Source of the DNA: Arsenicicoccus sp. oral taxon 190
GTDB lineage: Bacteria > Actinomycetota > Actinomycetes > Actinomycetales > Dermatophilaceae
Length of the DNA stretch: 64,000 nucleotides
Assembly: GCF_001189535.1 (NCBI RefSeq)
Contig: NZ_CP012070.1
Span: forward strand, 1,426,001-1,490,000
Direction: 5' to 3'
Positions 44,086 through 52,711 of this stretch are shown piece after piece. The position numbers and the translations under genes are program-made. The notes beneath the pieces are model-generated. The model was not told where the DNA came from and did no database searches. It was given only the letters and a program-made list of their open reading frames with translations. Each line of letters starts with the position of its first letter. The stretch's first letter is position 1.

Positions 44086-44913
44086 GTGCCCAAGGAACGC
44101 GCCGACCTGCTGTCCTCCGGGGTTCGCCGGCAGATCACCAACCTCATCACCGCGGCGCCGGACCGGTGGACCGCTCTGCAGCTCGCCGACGAGCTGCAGC
44201 TGCACGTCACGACGGTGAGGTTCCACCTCGACCAGCTCGAGCAGGCCGGGGTCATCGACTCGCAGCCGGAGCGCCGGGACCGGCCCGGGCGGCCGCGCAA
44301 GGTCTATCGACGCAGCAGCGACGAGGTGCCCGTCAACACGGCGGCCTACGTGATCCTCGCCGACGTGCTCGCCGCGACCCTCGCGACGCAGGACGACAGC
44401 GACGCCCGCGCCGAGGCCGCGGACCGGGCCGGCGCCGCGTGGGTCGCCGCCCACCTCTCGGGGACGCCGCGCGAGGCGGTCGACACCCCGCCGGACGCCA
44501 CCGGCGTGGTCGACGCGCGCCGGGCCCCGGCGACGACCGCCCAGACCCGGCAGGGGGCGATCCCCGTGAAGCCGCTGCTCGACACCCTGGCGCAGTGGGG
44601 ATACCCGCGCGAGACGGTGACCGTCGAGGGCGACCCCGCGACCCGGTGCCAGGCGACGCTGACCTTCTGCCCGATGATCGACGCGGCGCGCCGCCACCCC
44701 GACGTGGTGTGCGGCATCCACCTGGGCCTGGTGCGGGGTGCGCTCGAGCAGCTCGGCGTGGCCGACCCGGCGGTCCGGGTCACCCCGATGGTGACCCCCG
44801 GGGTGTGCACCGTCGACATGAGCACCGCCGACGCGGGCGCCGACGCCGTGACCGACGGCCTCGACCTGGTCCACGTCCGCCGGGGCGACGCCACCCCACC
44901 GGCCCCTGCCTGA
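44086..44913 (+). CDS. Winged-helix regulator with four C-terminal cysteines (probable metal/Fe-S sensor)
   Basis: 275 residues. N-terminal ArsR/DeoR-like winged helix (about 10-75; ELQLHVTTVRFHLDQLEQAG then RPGRPRKVYR). The C-terminal domain carries Cys188, Cys195, Cys209 and Cys241 in the runs TRCQATLTFCPMI, VVCGIHLGLV and TPGVCTVD, reminiscent of SufR-type [Fe-S] regulators. A paralogue without these cysteines (48098) lies on the other side of the narK genes, so it probably senses oxygen, NO or redox state for nitrate respiration. Start GTG with GGAGG site. Converges on narK over a strong terminator. Confidence 0.8.
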   Translation: MPKERADLLSSGVRRQITNLITAAPDRWTALQLADELQLHVTTVRFHLDQLEQAGVIDSQPERRDRPGRPRKVYRRSSDEVPVNTAAYVILADVLAATLATQDDSDARAEAADRAGAAWVAAHLSGTPREAVDTPPDATGVVDARRAPATTAQTRQGAIPVKPLLDTLAQWGYPRETVTVEGDPATRCQATLTFCPMIDAARRHPDVVCGIHLGLVRGALEQLGVADPAVRVTPMVTPGVCTVDMSTADAGADAVTDGLDLVHVRRGDATPPAPA

Positions 44914-44984
44914 GCCCGAGCGGCCAGGGCCGCCCGTTCGACGGCCCACGAAGGGCCAGGCCGGCGGTGCGGCGGCATACGGCG

Positions 44985-45015
44985 AAGGGCCGGTCACCCG
45001 AGGTGACCGGCCCTT
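44985..45015. terminator. Strong bidirectional terminator
   Basis: Perfect 14-bp stem AAGGGCCGGTCACC / complement (44985-44998 and 45002-45015) with a 3-base loop, between the convergent regulator and narK. Confidence 0.85.
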
Positions 45016-45034
45016 GACCGTGGCGAGTGCGGGA

Positions 45035-46432
45035 TCAGCCCGGCTTGGGCGCACCCGGACGGGCGTAGCGCATCCACGTGACCGCGGTGCACATCACGGC
45101 CCACAGGACGCCGACCCAGTAGAACGCGGTGGCACCCATCATGCCGATGCCGAGGGCGAAGAAGAACGGCCCGAACGCGGCGATGGCGGCGGTCCAGCCG
45201 ATGACGCCACCGGCCTGGCGCTTCTCGAAGATCATCGGCATCTGCTTGAAGGTCGAGGCGTTGCCGATCCCGGCGAACAGGAAGATCAGGAACATCCCGA
45301 TCAGGAACTGCCGGAAGTCACCCTGCAGCGCCGCCGCGGAGGAGGTGTCGGGCGTCAGCGCGGGGATCGTGTAGATGATCGAGGCGATCAGGCCGATGCC
45401 GGAGATGAGCGTCCAGATCGCGCCGCCCATCTTGTCGGTCAGCGGGGAGAAGAGCACGCGGGCACCGGCGCCGATCAGCGGGCCCCAGAAGACCCAGCTC
45501 ACCGGGTCGGGCACGGAGTAACCCTGGACCAGGATCTGCGCTGAGGCCCCGGTGCCCTTGACGATGGCGGCGTTGCCCGAGCCGTAGAGGTTGCCCAGGA
45601 GCAGGCCGAACTGTGCCGACAGGCCGGAGAAGGTGCCGAAGGTCATGATGTAGATGAGCGTCATCCACCAGGTGTCCTGGTTGCCGAAGATGTCGAACTG
45701 CTGGCGGACGTTGGCCTTGACCGGCACCGACTTGAGCGCCGTCCAGGCCCACAGGGCGCCGATGACGATCAGCGGCAGCCAGATGAAGGCGGCGTTCTGG
45801 AACCACACCTCCTTGCTCGGCTTGCCGGGGACCTTCATCGCCTGCGAGCCGCCGAGGAAGCCGATCATCGAGAAGCCGATGAGCCACGGCGTGAGCAGCT
45901 GCACCAGGGAGACGCCGAAGTTGCCGATCCCGGCCTGCAGGCCGAGCGCGGTGCCCTGCATGCGCCGGGGGAAGAAGTAGGACGTGGAGGGCATGAAGCC
46001 GGAGAACGCGCCGCCGCCGATGCCGGCCAGGAAGGCCAGGACCATGAGCTCCCAGTAGGGGGCGGAGGGGTTCTGGACGCGCACGCCCCACCCGAGGATC
46101 GGGAAGAACAGCAGCAGCGTGGTCAGGGCGACCATCTTGCGGGTGCCCATGATGGGCGGCAGGACCATCCACACGATGCGCAGCAGACCGGCGGCGAGGC
46201 CGGGCATCGCGGACATCCAGTAGAGCTCGGTCTTGGTGAAGGTGTAGCCGAGGGCATTGAGCTTGGGGATGATCGCGCTGGGGAGGAACCACGCGACGAA
46301 GCACATGGTCAGCGTGAACGTCGTGATCCACAGGGTGCGCCAGGCGAGAGCCTTGTCCCAGGTCTGGTCGTTCTCCGGGTCCCAGGACTGCAGCCACTCA
46401 CCTCCTTGGCGGGCGGTGCTTGCGGTGCTCAT
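45035..46432 (-). CDS. narK: NarK-family nitrate/nitrite transporter (larger type)
   Basis: 465-residue major facilitator protein with 12 membrane segments. Family signature regions AGIGGGAFSGFMPSTSYFFP and AGIGNASTFKQMPMIF correspond to the two glycine-rich nitrate signatures. This subtype is usually a nitrate/nitrite antiporter working with a respiratory reductase; the divergently transcribed narGHJI supports that. It has a long cytoplasmic N-terminus (WLQSWDPENDQTWDKALAWR) typical of actinobacterial members. The promoter would lie in the 97 bases between the two narK genes. Confidence 0.88.
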   Translation of the reverse strand: MSTASTARQGGEWLQSWDPENDQTWDKALAWRTLWITTFTLTMCFVAWFLPSAIIPKLNALGYTFTKTELYWMSAMPGLAAGLLRIVWMVLPPIMGTRKMVALTTLLLFFPILGWGVRVQNPSAPYWELMVLAFLAGIGGGAFSGFMPSTSYFFPRRMQGTALGLQAGIGNFGVSLVQLLTPWLIGFSMIGFLGGSQAMKVPGKPSKEVWFQNAAFIWLPLIVIGALWAWTALKSVPVKANVRQQFDIFGNQDTWWMTLIYIMTFGTFSGLSAQFGLLLGNLYGSGNAAIVKGTGASAQILVQGYSVPDPVSWVFWGPLIGAGARVLFSPLTDKMGGAIWTLISGIGLIASIIYTIPALTPDTSSAAALQGDFRQFLIGMFLIFLFAGIGNASTFKQMPMIFEKRQAGGVIGWTAAIAAFGPFFFALGIGMMGATAFYWVGVLWAVMCTAVTWMRYARPGAPKPG

Positions 46433-46529
46433 CGTTGGTCGTCTCTCTCGTCGTGATGAGGTGGGACGTCTCGACCGTATGGCGGGACGCGGCTTGGTGG
46501 GGGTGCGGTCGGGCGACGCGCCGGACCGC

Positions 46530-47861
46530 TCAGGCGGTGGCGGGGGCGTGGTCGAACTGGTGGGCGAGGTGGGGGGACTGCTGGTGCAGCATCCGGACGA
46601 TGGTCAGGTGCATCCAGGCCAGGCAGATCGCGGTCAGCACGAACAGGACGAAGAAGGTGCTCGACGGGAAGCCGGACCAGGCCTTGCTGTAGGAGAACAG
46701 CGGCGGGAGGAAGAAGCCGCCGAGGCCGCCGAGCATGCCGACCAGGCCGCCGACCGAGCCGACGTTGTCGGGGAAGTACTCCGGGATGTGCTTGTAGACG
46801 GCGGCCTTGCCGACGCCCATGGCGCAGCCGAGCAGGAAGACGATCAGCGTGAACGGCACGATCCCAAGGCTGTAGGCGAGGTGCTCGGTCTGCCGGCCGT
46901 CGGGGTGGCTGACGACGAGGTGCCCGGCGGGCATCATCAGCACGCCGGTGGTGGCCAGCATCATCCAGAAGGTGCCGTACATCGCCTTGCGGGCGCCGAA
47001 GCGGTCGGAGAACCAGCCGCCGACCGGGCGCAGCAGCGACGCGGGGAAGATGAACAGCGCCGTCAGCAGCCCGGCGTTGGTCAGCGAGACCCCGAAGGTG
47101 TCCTGGTAGTAGTTGGGCAGGGTGCTCGACAGGGCGACGTAGGCGCCGAACACGGCCACGTAGTAGAGGCTGAAGCGCCAGACGCGGACCTGCCGCAGCG
47201 GGGCCAGCATCTCCGCGATGGGCTTGCTCGCCCCCGGCATCCGGTCCTCCCGGGGGGTGCCGAACCACGTGAGCGCCGCGAGCACCACCAGCAGCACGGC
47301 GTAGATCACGGGGATCAGCCGCCAGCCGCCCTTGACGACACCGAGGTAGGTCGCGCCGGCGGTCCCGAGGATCAGCGGGGGCCCGATGAACTTCGTCACC
47401 GAGGCGCCCACGTTGCCGGCCCCGAAGAGGCCGAGGGCGAAGCCCTGCCGGGCGCGGGTGAACCAGGCGGAGTTCCACGCGATGCCCACGGAGAAGGAGT
47501 TGCCGGCGAAGCCCACGAGGAAGGCGAGCAGCAGCAGCATCGCGTAGGACCGCGCCTGGGAGACCAGGTAGGCCGGGACAGCGCTCGCGAGCAGCAGCGC
47601 CGTCATGACCTTGCGGCCGCCGATGCGGTCGGTGATCATCCCGGCGGGCAGCCGCCACATGGAGCCGTTGAGGATGGCGGCGGCCAGGATCCAGGAGTAC
47701 TGCTCCTCGGACAGGTGCAGCTCGGCCCGGATCGGCTTCTGCAGGATCCCGAACATCATCCACACCGCGAACATCACGGTGAAGCCGATGGTGGACCAGG
47801 TCAGGACGCGGTTGGCGCCGCGGGGCAGCTGCTCTGCCGCTGTCGTGGCGGGTGTGCTCAC
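46530..47861 (-). CDS. narK: NarK-family nitrate transporter (NarK1 type)
   Basis: 443-residue major facilitator protein, 12 membrane segments. Nitrate signatures GFAGNSFSVGIAWNSAWF and GCAMGVGKAAVYKHIPEYFP. This subtype is generally a nitrate/proton symporter, complementary to the neighbouring antiporter-like NarK; such pairs are common next to nitrate reductase genes. It diverges from the second winged-helix regulator, so the 236-bp region between may control both. Confidence 0.9.
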   Translation of the reverse strand: MSTPATTAAEQLPRGANRVLTWSTIGFTVMFAVWMMFGILQKPIRAELHLSEEQYSWILAAAILNGSMWRLPAGMITDRIGGRKVMTALLLASAVPAYLVSQARSYAMLLLLAFLVGFAGNSFSVGIAWNSAWFTRARQGFALGLFGAGNVGASVTKFIGPPLILGTAGATYLGVVKGGWRLIPVIYAVLLVVLAALTWFGTPREDRMPGASKPIAEMLAPLRQVRVWRFSLYYVAVFGAYVALSSTLPNYYQDTFGVSLTNAGLLTALFIFPASLLRPVGGWFSDRFGARKAMYGTFWMMLATTGVLMMPAGHLVVSHPDGRQTEHLAYSLGIVPFTLIVFLLGCAMGVGKAAVYKHIPEYFPDNVGSVGGLVGMLGGLGGFFLPPLFSYSKAWSGFPSSTFFVLFVLTAICLAWMHLTIVRMLHQQSPHLAHQFDHAPATA

Positions 47862-48097
47862 GGGTCTCTCCTGAGAGTTAAGAGGACTAGCTCGGGTGGT
47901 GCCTCGGCCGCTGCTGACCGCTGCTCCCGGAGGCGGGACTGAAGCGATTAGCGGACGACCTCACCAGTGAGTTTGGCACATGCCTCGAATTAAGAGGGGG
48001 GCACCCCCCACCTTTAGCGGTGTCCCGGGTGCATGGTTAGACTGTCGGTGTTCCTCAGTTTGGAGGACGACCACCCCGAGGTTGGAGGAGAGGTGCC
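47862..48097. promoter_or_regulatory. Divergent control region of narK and the nar regulator
   Basis: No gene. TTAAGAGG occurs twice in the same orientation (47878-47885 and 47990-47997), each in an AT-richer spot, and may be a binding site. The regulator has a GGAGGAGAGG ribosome site. Confidence 0.45.
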
Positions 48098-48973
48098 ATG
48101 GCGCAGCCGGCCACCCGCCCCGCCCCGGCCCTGCGGCGCAGCGGCCCGGTCGCCGCGTGGGGGCCCGACGCGGGGGACCGCCCCAGCCTGCTGGCGCCGT
48201 CGATGCGCCGACGCATCATCGACGTGCTGGCCGCCGCCCCGCTGACGGTGCATGGTCGGCCGGGCCTGTCGGCGCAGGAGATCGCGACCCGCGTCGACGT
48301 GCACGTGACGACCGCGAGGTTCCACCTCGAGGTGCTCCTGGACGCCCACGTGGTCGAGGCGCGCGCCGAGCGGCGCGGCGCCGTGGGTCGGCCCCGCAAG
48401 CTCTACCACCTGGTCTCCGCCGGGGTCCGGCTCGACCCGGCCCACCGCGAGCTCTCCTCGCTGGTCACCTCCACGTGGGGGCTGCCGGAGCCGCAGGGCT
48501 CGACGACGATGTTCCCGCTGGCGCGGGACTGGGCCCGCGAGCACGCCGACGTGGACCCGACGCCGTGGGCGCCCGCGGACACGCCCGGCCAGTGGCTGCG
48601 CACCGCCGAGCAGGTCGTGGCGGTCATGGAGGCGTGGGGGTTCCGGCACGACATCGCCCTTGTCGACGGGGGCCGGGAGGTGGCGCTCACGCTGACCGCG
48701 GCGCCCTTCCTCGCGATCGCCGCGCGGCACGCCCCGGTGCTCTACGCCTTCCGGCGTGGCCTGCTCACCGGCGTGCTGGAGCGGCTGGGCGAGCCCGACG
48801 TCGAGATCACGCTCGTCCCGCACGACGACATCGCGGTCACCACGGCACGGCTCGTGACCGCGACGCCGCTCCGGCATACGGTGAGGGCACTCTCGGCCAG
48901 CCCGGTGCACCCAGGCGCCCCCTCGTCTCGCCCCCGACCCCGACGCTCCACCAACCGCAGGAGAGATGCATGA
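48098..48973 (+). CDS. Winged-helix regulator, cysteine-less paralogue, first gene of the nar operon
   Basis: 291 residues. Same layout as the protein at 44086: winged helix with ATRVDVHVTTARFHLEVLLDAH and GRPRKLYHLV, then a C-terminal domain ending VLERLGEPDVEITLVPHDDIAV. At the positions where the paralogue has four cysteines this protein has none, so it cannot bind the same cofactor. Its stop overlaps the narG start (ATGA), so it is made together with the reductase. The last 35 residues are Pro/Arg-rich. Confidence 0.82.
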   Translation: MAQPATRPAPALRRSGPVAAWGPDAGDRPSLLAPSMRRRIIDVLAAAPLTVHGRPGLSAQEIATRVDVHVTTARFHLEVLLDAHVVEARAERRGAVGRPRKLYHLVSAGVRLDPAHRELSSLVTSTWGLPEPQGSTTMFPLARDWAREHADVDPTPWAPADTPGQWLRTAEQVVAVMEAWGFRHDIALVDGGREVALTLTAAPFLAIAARHAPVLYAFRRGLLTGVLERLGEPDVEITLVPHDDIAVTTARLVTATPLRHTVRALSASPVHPGAPSSRPRPRRSTNRRRDA

Positions 48974-51900
48974 GCACGTCCACCACCCGCGGAGGTCGAG
49001 GCCCCTCAGGCATCGACAGCCCTCTCGCCGAGGCTCTGGTCGGCACCCGCCGGTTCTTCACCAAGGCGACGGTCAGCCCCGACCAGCGCGCGATCTACGA
49101 GATCGGGGGCCGCAAGGCCGACGCGTTCTACCGCGACCGCTGGAGCCACGACAAGGTCGTCCGCTCCACCCACGGCGTCAACTGCACCGGCTCCTGCTCG
49201 TGGAAGGTCTACGTCAAGGACGGGATCATCACCTGGGAGGCGCAGCAGACGGACTACCCGTCGACCGGCGGGGACCGGCCGGAGTACGAGCCCCGCGGCT
49301 GTCCCCGCGGCGCCGCCTTCTCCTGGTACACCTACAGCCCGACGCGGGTCCGCTACCCCTACATCCGCGGCGTCCTGCTGGACATGTACCGCCAGGCCAA
49401 GCAGGAGTACACCGACCCGGTGCTCGCGTGGGCCTCGATCATGCAGGACGAGACCAAGCGGCGCCGCTACCAGAGCGCCCGCGGCAAGGGCGGCCTGGTC
49501 CGGGCCAGCTGGGGCGAGGCTGCCGAGATGGTCGCGGCCGCCAACGTCTACACCGTCAAGCGCTGGGGCCCGGACCGCATCGCCGGCTTCTCCCCGATCC
49601 CCGCGATGTCGATGGTGTCCTACGCCTCCGGGGCCCGCTTCACCGAGCTCATCGGCGGCACCATGCTGTCCTTCTACGACTGGTATGCCGACCTCCCGGT
49701 CGCCTCTCCCCAGATGTTCGGCGACCAGACCGACGTCCCGGAGTCCGGCGACTGGTGGGACGCCGGCTACCTGATGATGTGGGGCTCCAACGTCCCGCTG
49801 ACCCGCACCCCGGACGCGCACTGGATGACCGAGGCGCGCTACCGGGGCCAGAAGGTCGTGGTCGTGTCCCCCGACTACGCCGAGAACGTCAAGTTCGCCG
49901 ACGAGTGGATGCCCGCCGCTCCCGGCACCGACGCGGCGCTCGCCATGGCGATGGGCCACGTGATCCTGCGCGAGTTCTTCGTCGACCGGCCCGTGGAGTT
50001 CTTCCGCGACTACACGAGCACCTACACCGACCTGCCCTACCTGGTGTGGCTGGACCGCAGCGACGAGACCGGCGAGACCGTCTGGACCCCCGGCAAGTTC
50101 GCGGTGGCCGGAGACGTCGCGGGCGGCCCGGAGGCCGACTCCGAGAACTCCATGTGGAAGCCCATGCTCGTCGACGAGACCACCGGCGAGGTCGTCGTGC
50201 CGCGCGGCTCGCTCGGGCACCGCTTCGGCGAGGAGGGCGTCGGGCAGTGGAACCTCGACCTCGGCGACGTGCGCCCCGCGCTGTCGCTGCTCGGCGACGC
50301 GGCCGAGACGGTGGAGGTGTCGCTGCCGCGCTTCGACGCACTGGACGGGCAGTCGACCCTGACCCGCCGCGGCGTGCCGGTGCGCCGGCTCGGTGACGGC
50401 TACGTCACCACGGTCTTCGACCTGATGCTGGCGCAGTACGGCGTCGCCCGCCCCGGCCTGCCCGGCGAGTGGCCGACCGGCTACGACGACGTCGAGGGCG
50501 CCTACACCCCGGCGTGGCAGGAGGACATCACCGGCGTCCCGGCCGAGCAGTGCACCCGGATCGCGCGGGAGTTCGCGCAGAACGCCGTCGACACCACGGG
50601 CCGCTCGATGATCCTCATGGGCGCCGGCACCAACCACTGGTACCACTCCGACCTGATCTACCGCGCGATGCTGGTGCTCACCACGATCACCGGCTGCCAG
50701 GGCCGCAACGGCGGCGGCTGGGCGCACTACGTCGGGCAGGAGAAGGTGCGCCCGTTGATGGGCTTCCAGCACATGGCGTTCGCGCTGGACTGGGCGCGCC
50801 CGCCGCGCCACATGATCCAGACCGCCTACTGGTACCTCCACACCAGCCAGTACCGCTACGACACCTACACCGCCAACGACATCGGCGCCGGCCGCGGCGC
50901 GTTCCCCGGCAAGACCGTCGCCGACCTGGTCGCGCAGTCCGCCCGGCTCGGCTGGATGCCGAGCTACCCGACCTTCAACCGCTCCTCGATCCAGCTGCCC
51001 GACGAGGCCGAGGCGGCGGGGATGGAGGTCCCGGCATACGTCGTGGACCAGCTGAAGAAGGGTGAGCTCAGCTTCGCCGCCGAGGACCCCGAGGCGGAGG
51101 AGAACTGGCCGCGGATCCTGATGCTGTGGCGCGCCAACCTCTTCGGCTCCTCGGCCAAGGGCGACGAGTACTTCCTCAAGCACCTGCTCGGCACCGACCA
51201 CGGGGTCAACGCGACCGAGGCGACGCCCGACAAGCGGCCCGCCGACGTGGTGTGGCCCGAGGTGGCCCCCGAGGGCAAGCTGGACCTGCTCATGACCATC
51301 GACTTCCGCATGACCAGCTCGACGCTGCTGTCCGACGTCGTGCTCCCCGCGGCCACGTGGTACGAGAAGAACGACATCAACACCACGGACATGCACCCCT
51401 TCATCCACTCGTTCAACCCGGCGATCGCTCCGCCGTGGCAGAGCCGGACCGACTGGGACGCCTTCGTCACCATCGCCAAGGAGTTCAGCGAGCTCGCCAG
51501 GACCCACCTCGGGACCCGGCGCGACCTGGTGGCCAAGCCGCTGTGGCACGACACCCCCGAGGCCATGGCCACGGTGCACGGCCGGGTGCTGGACTGGAAG
51601 ACCGGCGAGTGCGAGCCGGTGCCGGGCAAGACCCTGCCGGTGCTGGCGGTGGTCGAGCGCGACTACACCCAGGTCTACGACAAGCTCGTCTCCGTCGGGC
51701 CGCTGCTGGAGAAGGTCGGCACCGTGTGCAAGGGCGTCACCTACGACGTCAAGCGCGAGGTCGAGTGGCTGCGCCGCAAGAACGGCACCGTCCACGGCGG
51801 CGTCGGCGACGGCCAGCCCCGCCTCGACACCGCGGTCCAGGCCGCGGAGATGATCATGGCGCTGTCCGGCACCACCAACGGGCACGTCGCGACCCAGGGC

Positions 51901-52710
51901 TTCAAGACCCTGGAGAAGCGCACCGGCCACCAGATGCACGACCTGGCGGCCGAGCACGAGGGCAAGCAGATCACGTATGCCGACACCGTGGCCGCCCCGG
52001 TCCCGGTCATCACCTCCCCGGAGTGGTCGGGCTCGGAGTCCGGCGGCCGGCGCTACAGCCCCTTCACGATCAACATCGAGCGCCTCAAGCCGTTCCACAC
52101 CCTGACCGGGCGGCAGCAGTTCTACGTCGACCACGACTGGCTGCAGCGGATGGGCGAGGCCCTGCCGACCTACCGCCCGCCGCTCAACATGACCCAGCTC
52201 TTCGGCGAGCGCCCCGTCGGCGAGGTCGAGGCGGGCGCGGACGGCGTCGGCGTGTCGGTGTCCGTGCGCTACCTGACCCCGCACAACAAGTGGTCGATCC
52301 ACTCGGAGTACCAGGACAACCTCTTCATGCTGTCGCTGGGTCGCGGCGGGCAGTCGGTGTGGATGTCCGACAAGGACGCCGCCAAGATCGGGGTCCGCGA
52401 CAACGACTGGATCGAGCTGGTCAACCGCAACGGCGTGGTCGCCTCCCGGGTGATCGTGACCCACCGCATGCCCGAGGGCACGATCTACATGCCCCACGCC
52501 CAGGACCGGCTGATCGACGTGCCGCTCACCGAGCACAACGGCAAGCGCGGCGGCATCCACAACTCCATGACCCGGATCATGGTCAAGCCCAGCCACATCA
52601 TCGGCGGCTACGCGCAGCTGTCCTACTTCTTCAACTACATCGGGCCCACCGGCAACAACCGCGACGAGGTCACGATCATCCGCAAGCGCTCGCAGAAGGT
52701 GGAGTACTGA
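48970..52710 (+). CDS. narG: Respiratory nitrate reductase alpha subunit
   Basis: Catalytic subunit of the membrane-bound cytoplasm-facing nitrate reductase, reducing nitrate to nitrite with quinol electrons. 1246 residues, as in other NarG. The FS0 cluster ligands are His68, Cys72, Cys76 and Cys111, matching the spacing of E. coli NarG (His49, Cys53, Cys57, Cys92); the molybdenum ligand aspartate is Asp241 in FYDWYADLP. Needs MGD cofactor (see the MobA-like gene) and NarJ for assembly. The ATG at 48970 is coupled to the regulator. Confidence 0.98.
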   Translation: MSTSTTRGGRGPSGIDSPLAEALVGTRRFFTKATVSPDQRAIYEIGGRKADAFYRDRWSHDKVVRSTHGVNCTGSCSWKVYVKDGIITWEAQQTDYPSTGGDRPEYEPRGCPRGAAFSWYTYSPTRVRYPYIRGVLLDMYRQAKQEYTDPVLAWASIMQDETKRRRYQSARGKGGLVRASWGEAAEMVAAANVYTVKRWGPDRIAGFSPIPAMSMVSYASGARFTELIGGTMLSFYDWYADLPVASPQMFGDQTDVPESGDWWDAGYLMMWGSNVPLTRTPDAHWMTEARYRGQKVVVVSPDYAENVKFADEWMPAAPGTDAALAMAMGHVILREFFVDRPVEFFRDYTSTYTDLPYLVWLDRSDETGETVWTPGKFAVAGDVAGGPEADSENSMWKPMLVDETTGEVVVPRGSLGHRFGEEGVGQWNLDLGDVRPALSLLGDAAETVEVSLPRFDALDGQSTLTRRGVPVRRLGDGYVTTVFDLMLAQYGVARPGLPGEWPTGYDDVEGAYTPAWQEDITGVPAEQCTRIAREFAQNAVDTTGRSMILMGAGTNHWYHSDLIYRAMLVLTTITGCQGRNGGGWAHYVGQEKVRPLMGFQHMAFALDWARPPRHMIQTAYWYLHTSQYRYDTYTANDIGAGRGAFPGKTVADLVAQSARLGWMPSYPTFNRSSIQLPDEAEAAGMEVPAYVVDQLKKGELSFAAEDPEAEENWPRILMLWRANLFGSSAKGDEYFLKHLLGTDHGVNATEATPDKRPADVVWPEVAPEGKLDLLMTIDFRMTSSTLLSDVVLPAATWYEKNDINTTDMHPFIHSFNPAIAPPWQSRTDWDAFVTIAKEFSELARTHLGTRRDLVAKPLWHDTPEAMATVHGRVLDWKTGECEPVPGKTLPVLAVVERDYTQVYDKLVSVGPLLEKVGTVCKGVTYDVKREVEWLRRKNGTVHGGVGDGQPRLDTAVQAAEMIMALSGTTNGHVATQGFKTLEKRTGHQMHDLAAEHEGKQITYADTVAAPVPVITSPEWSGSESGGRRYSPFTINIERLKPFHTLTGRQQFYVDHDWLQRMGEALPTYRPPLNMTQLFGERPVGEVEAGADGVGVSVSVRYLTPHNKWSIHSEYQDNLFMLSLGRGGQSVWMSDKDAAKIGVRDNDWIELVNRNGVVASRVIVTHRMPEGTIYMPHAQDRLIDVPLTEHNGKRGGIHNSMTRIMVKPSHIIGGYAQLSYFFNYIGPTGNNRDEVTIIRKRSQKVEY

Positions 52711-52711
52711 T

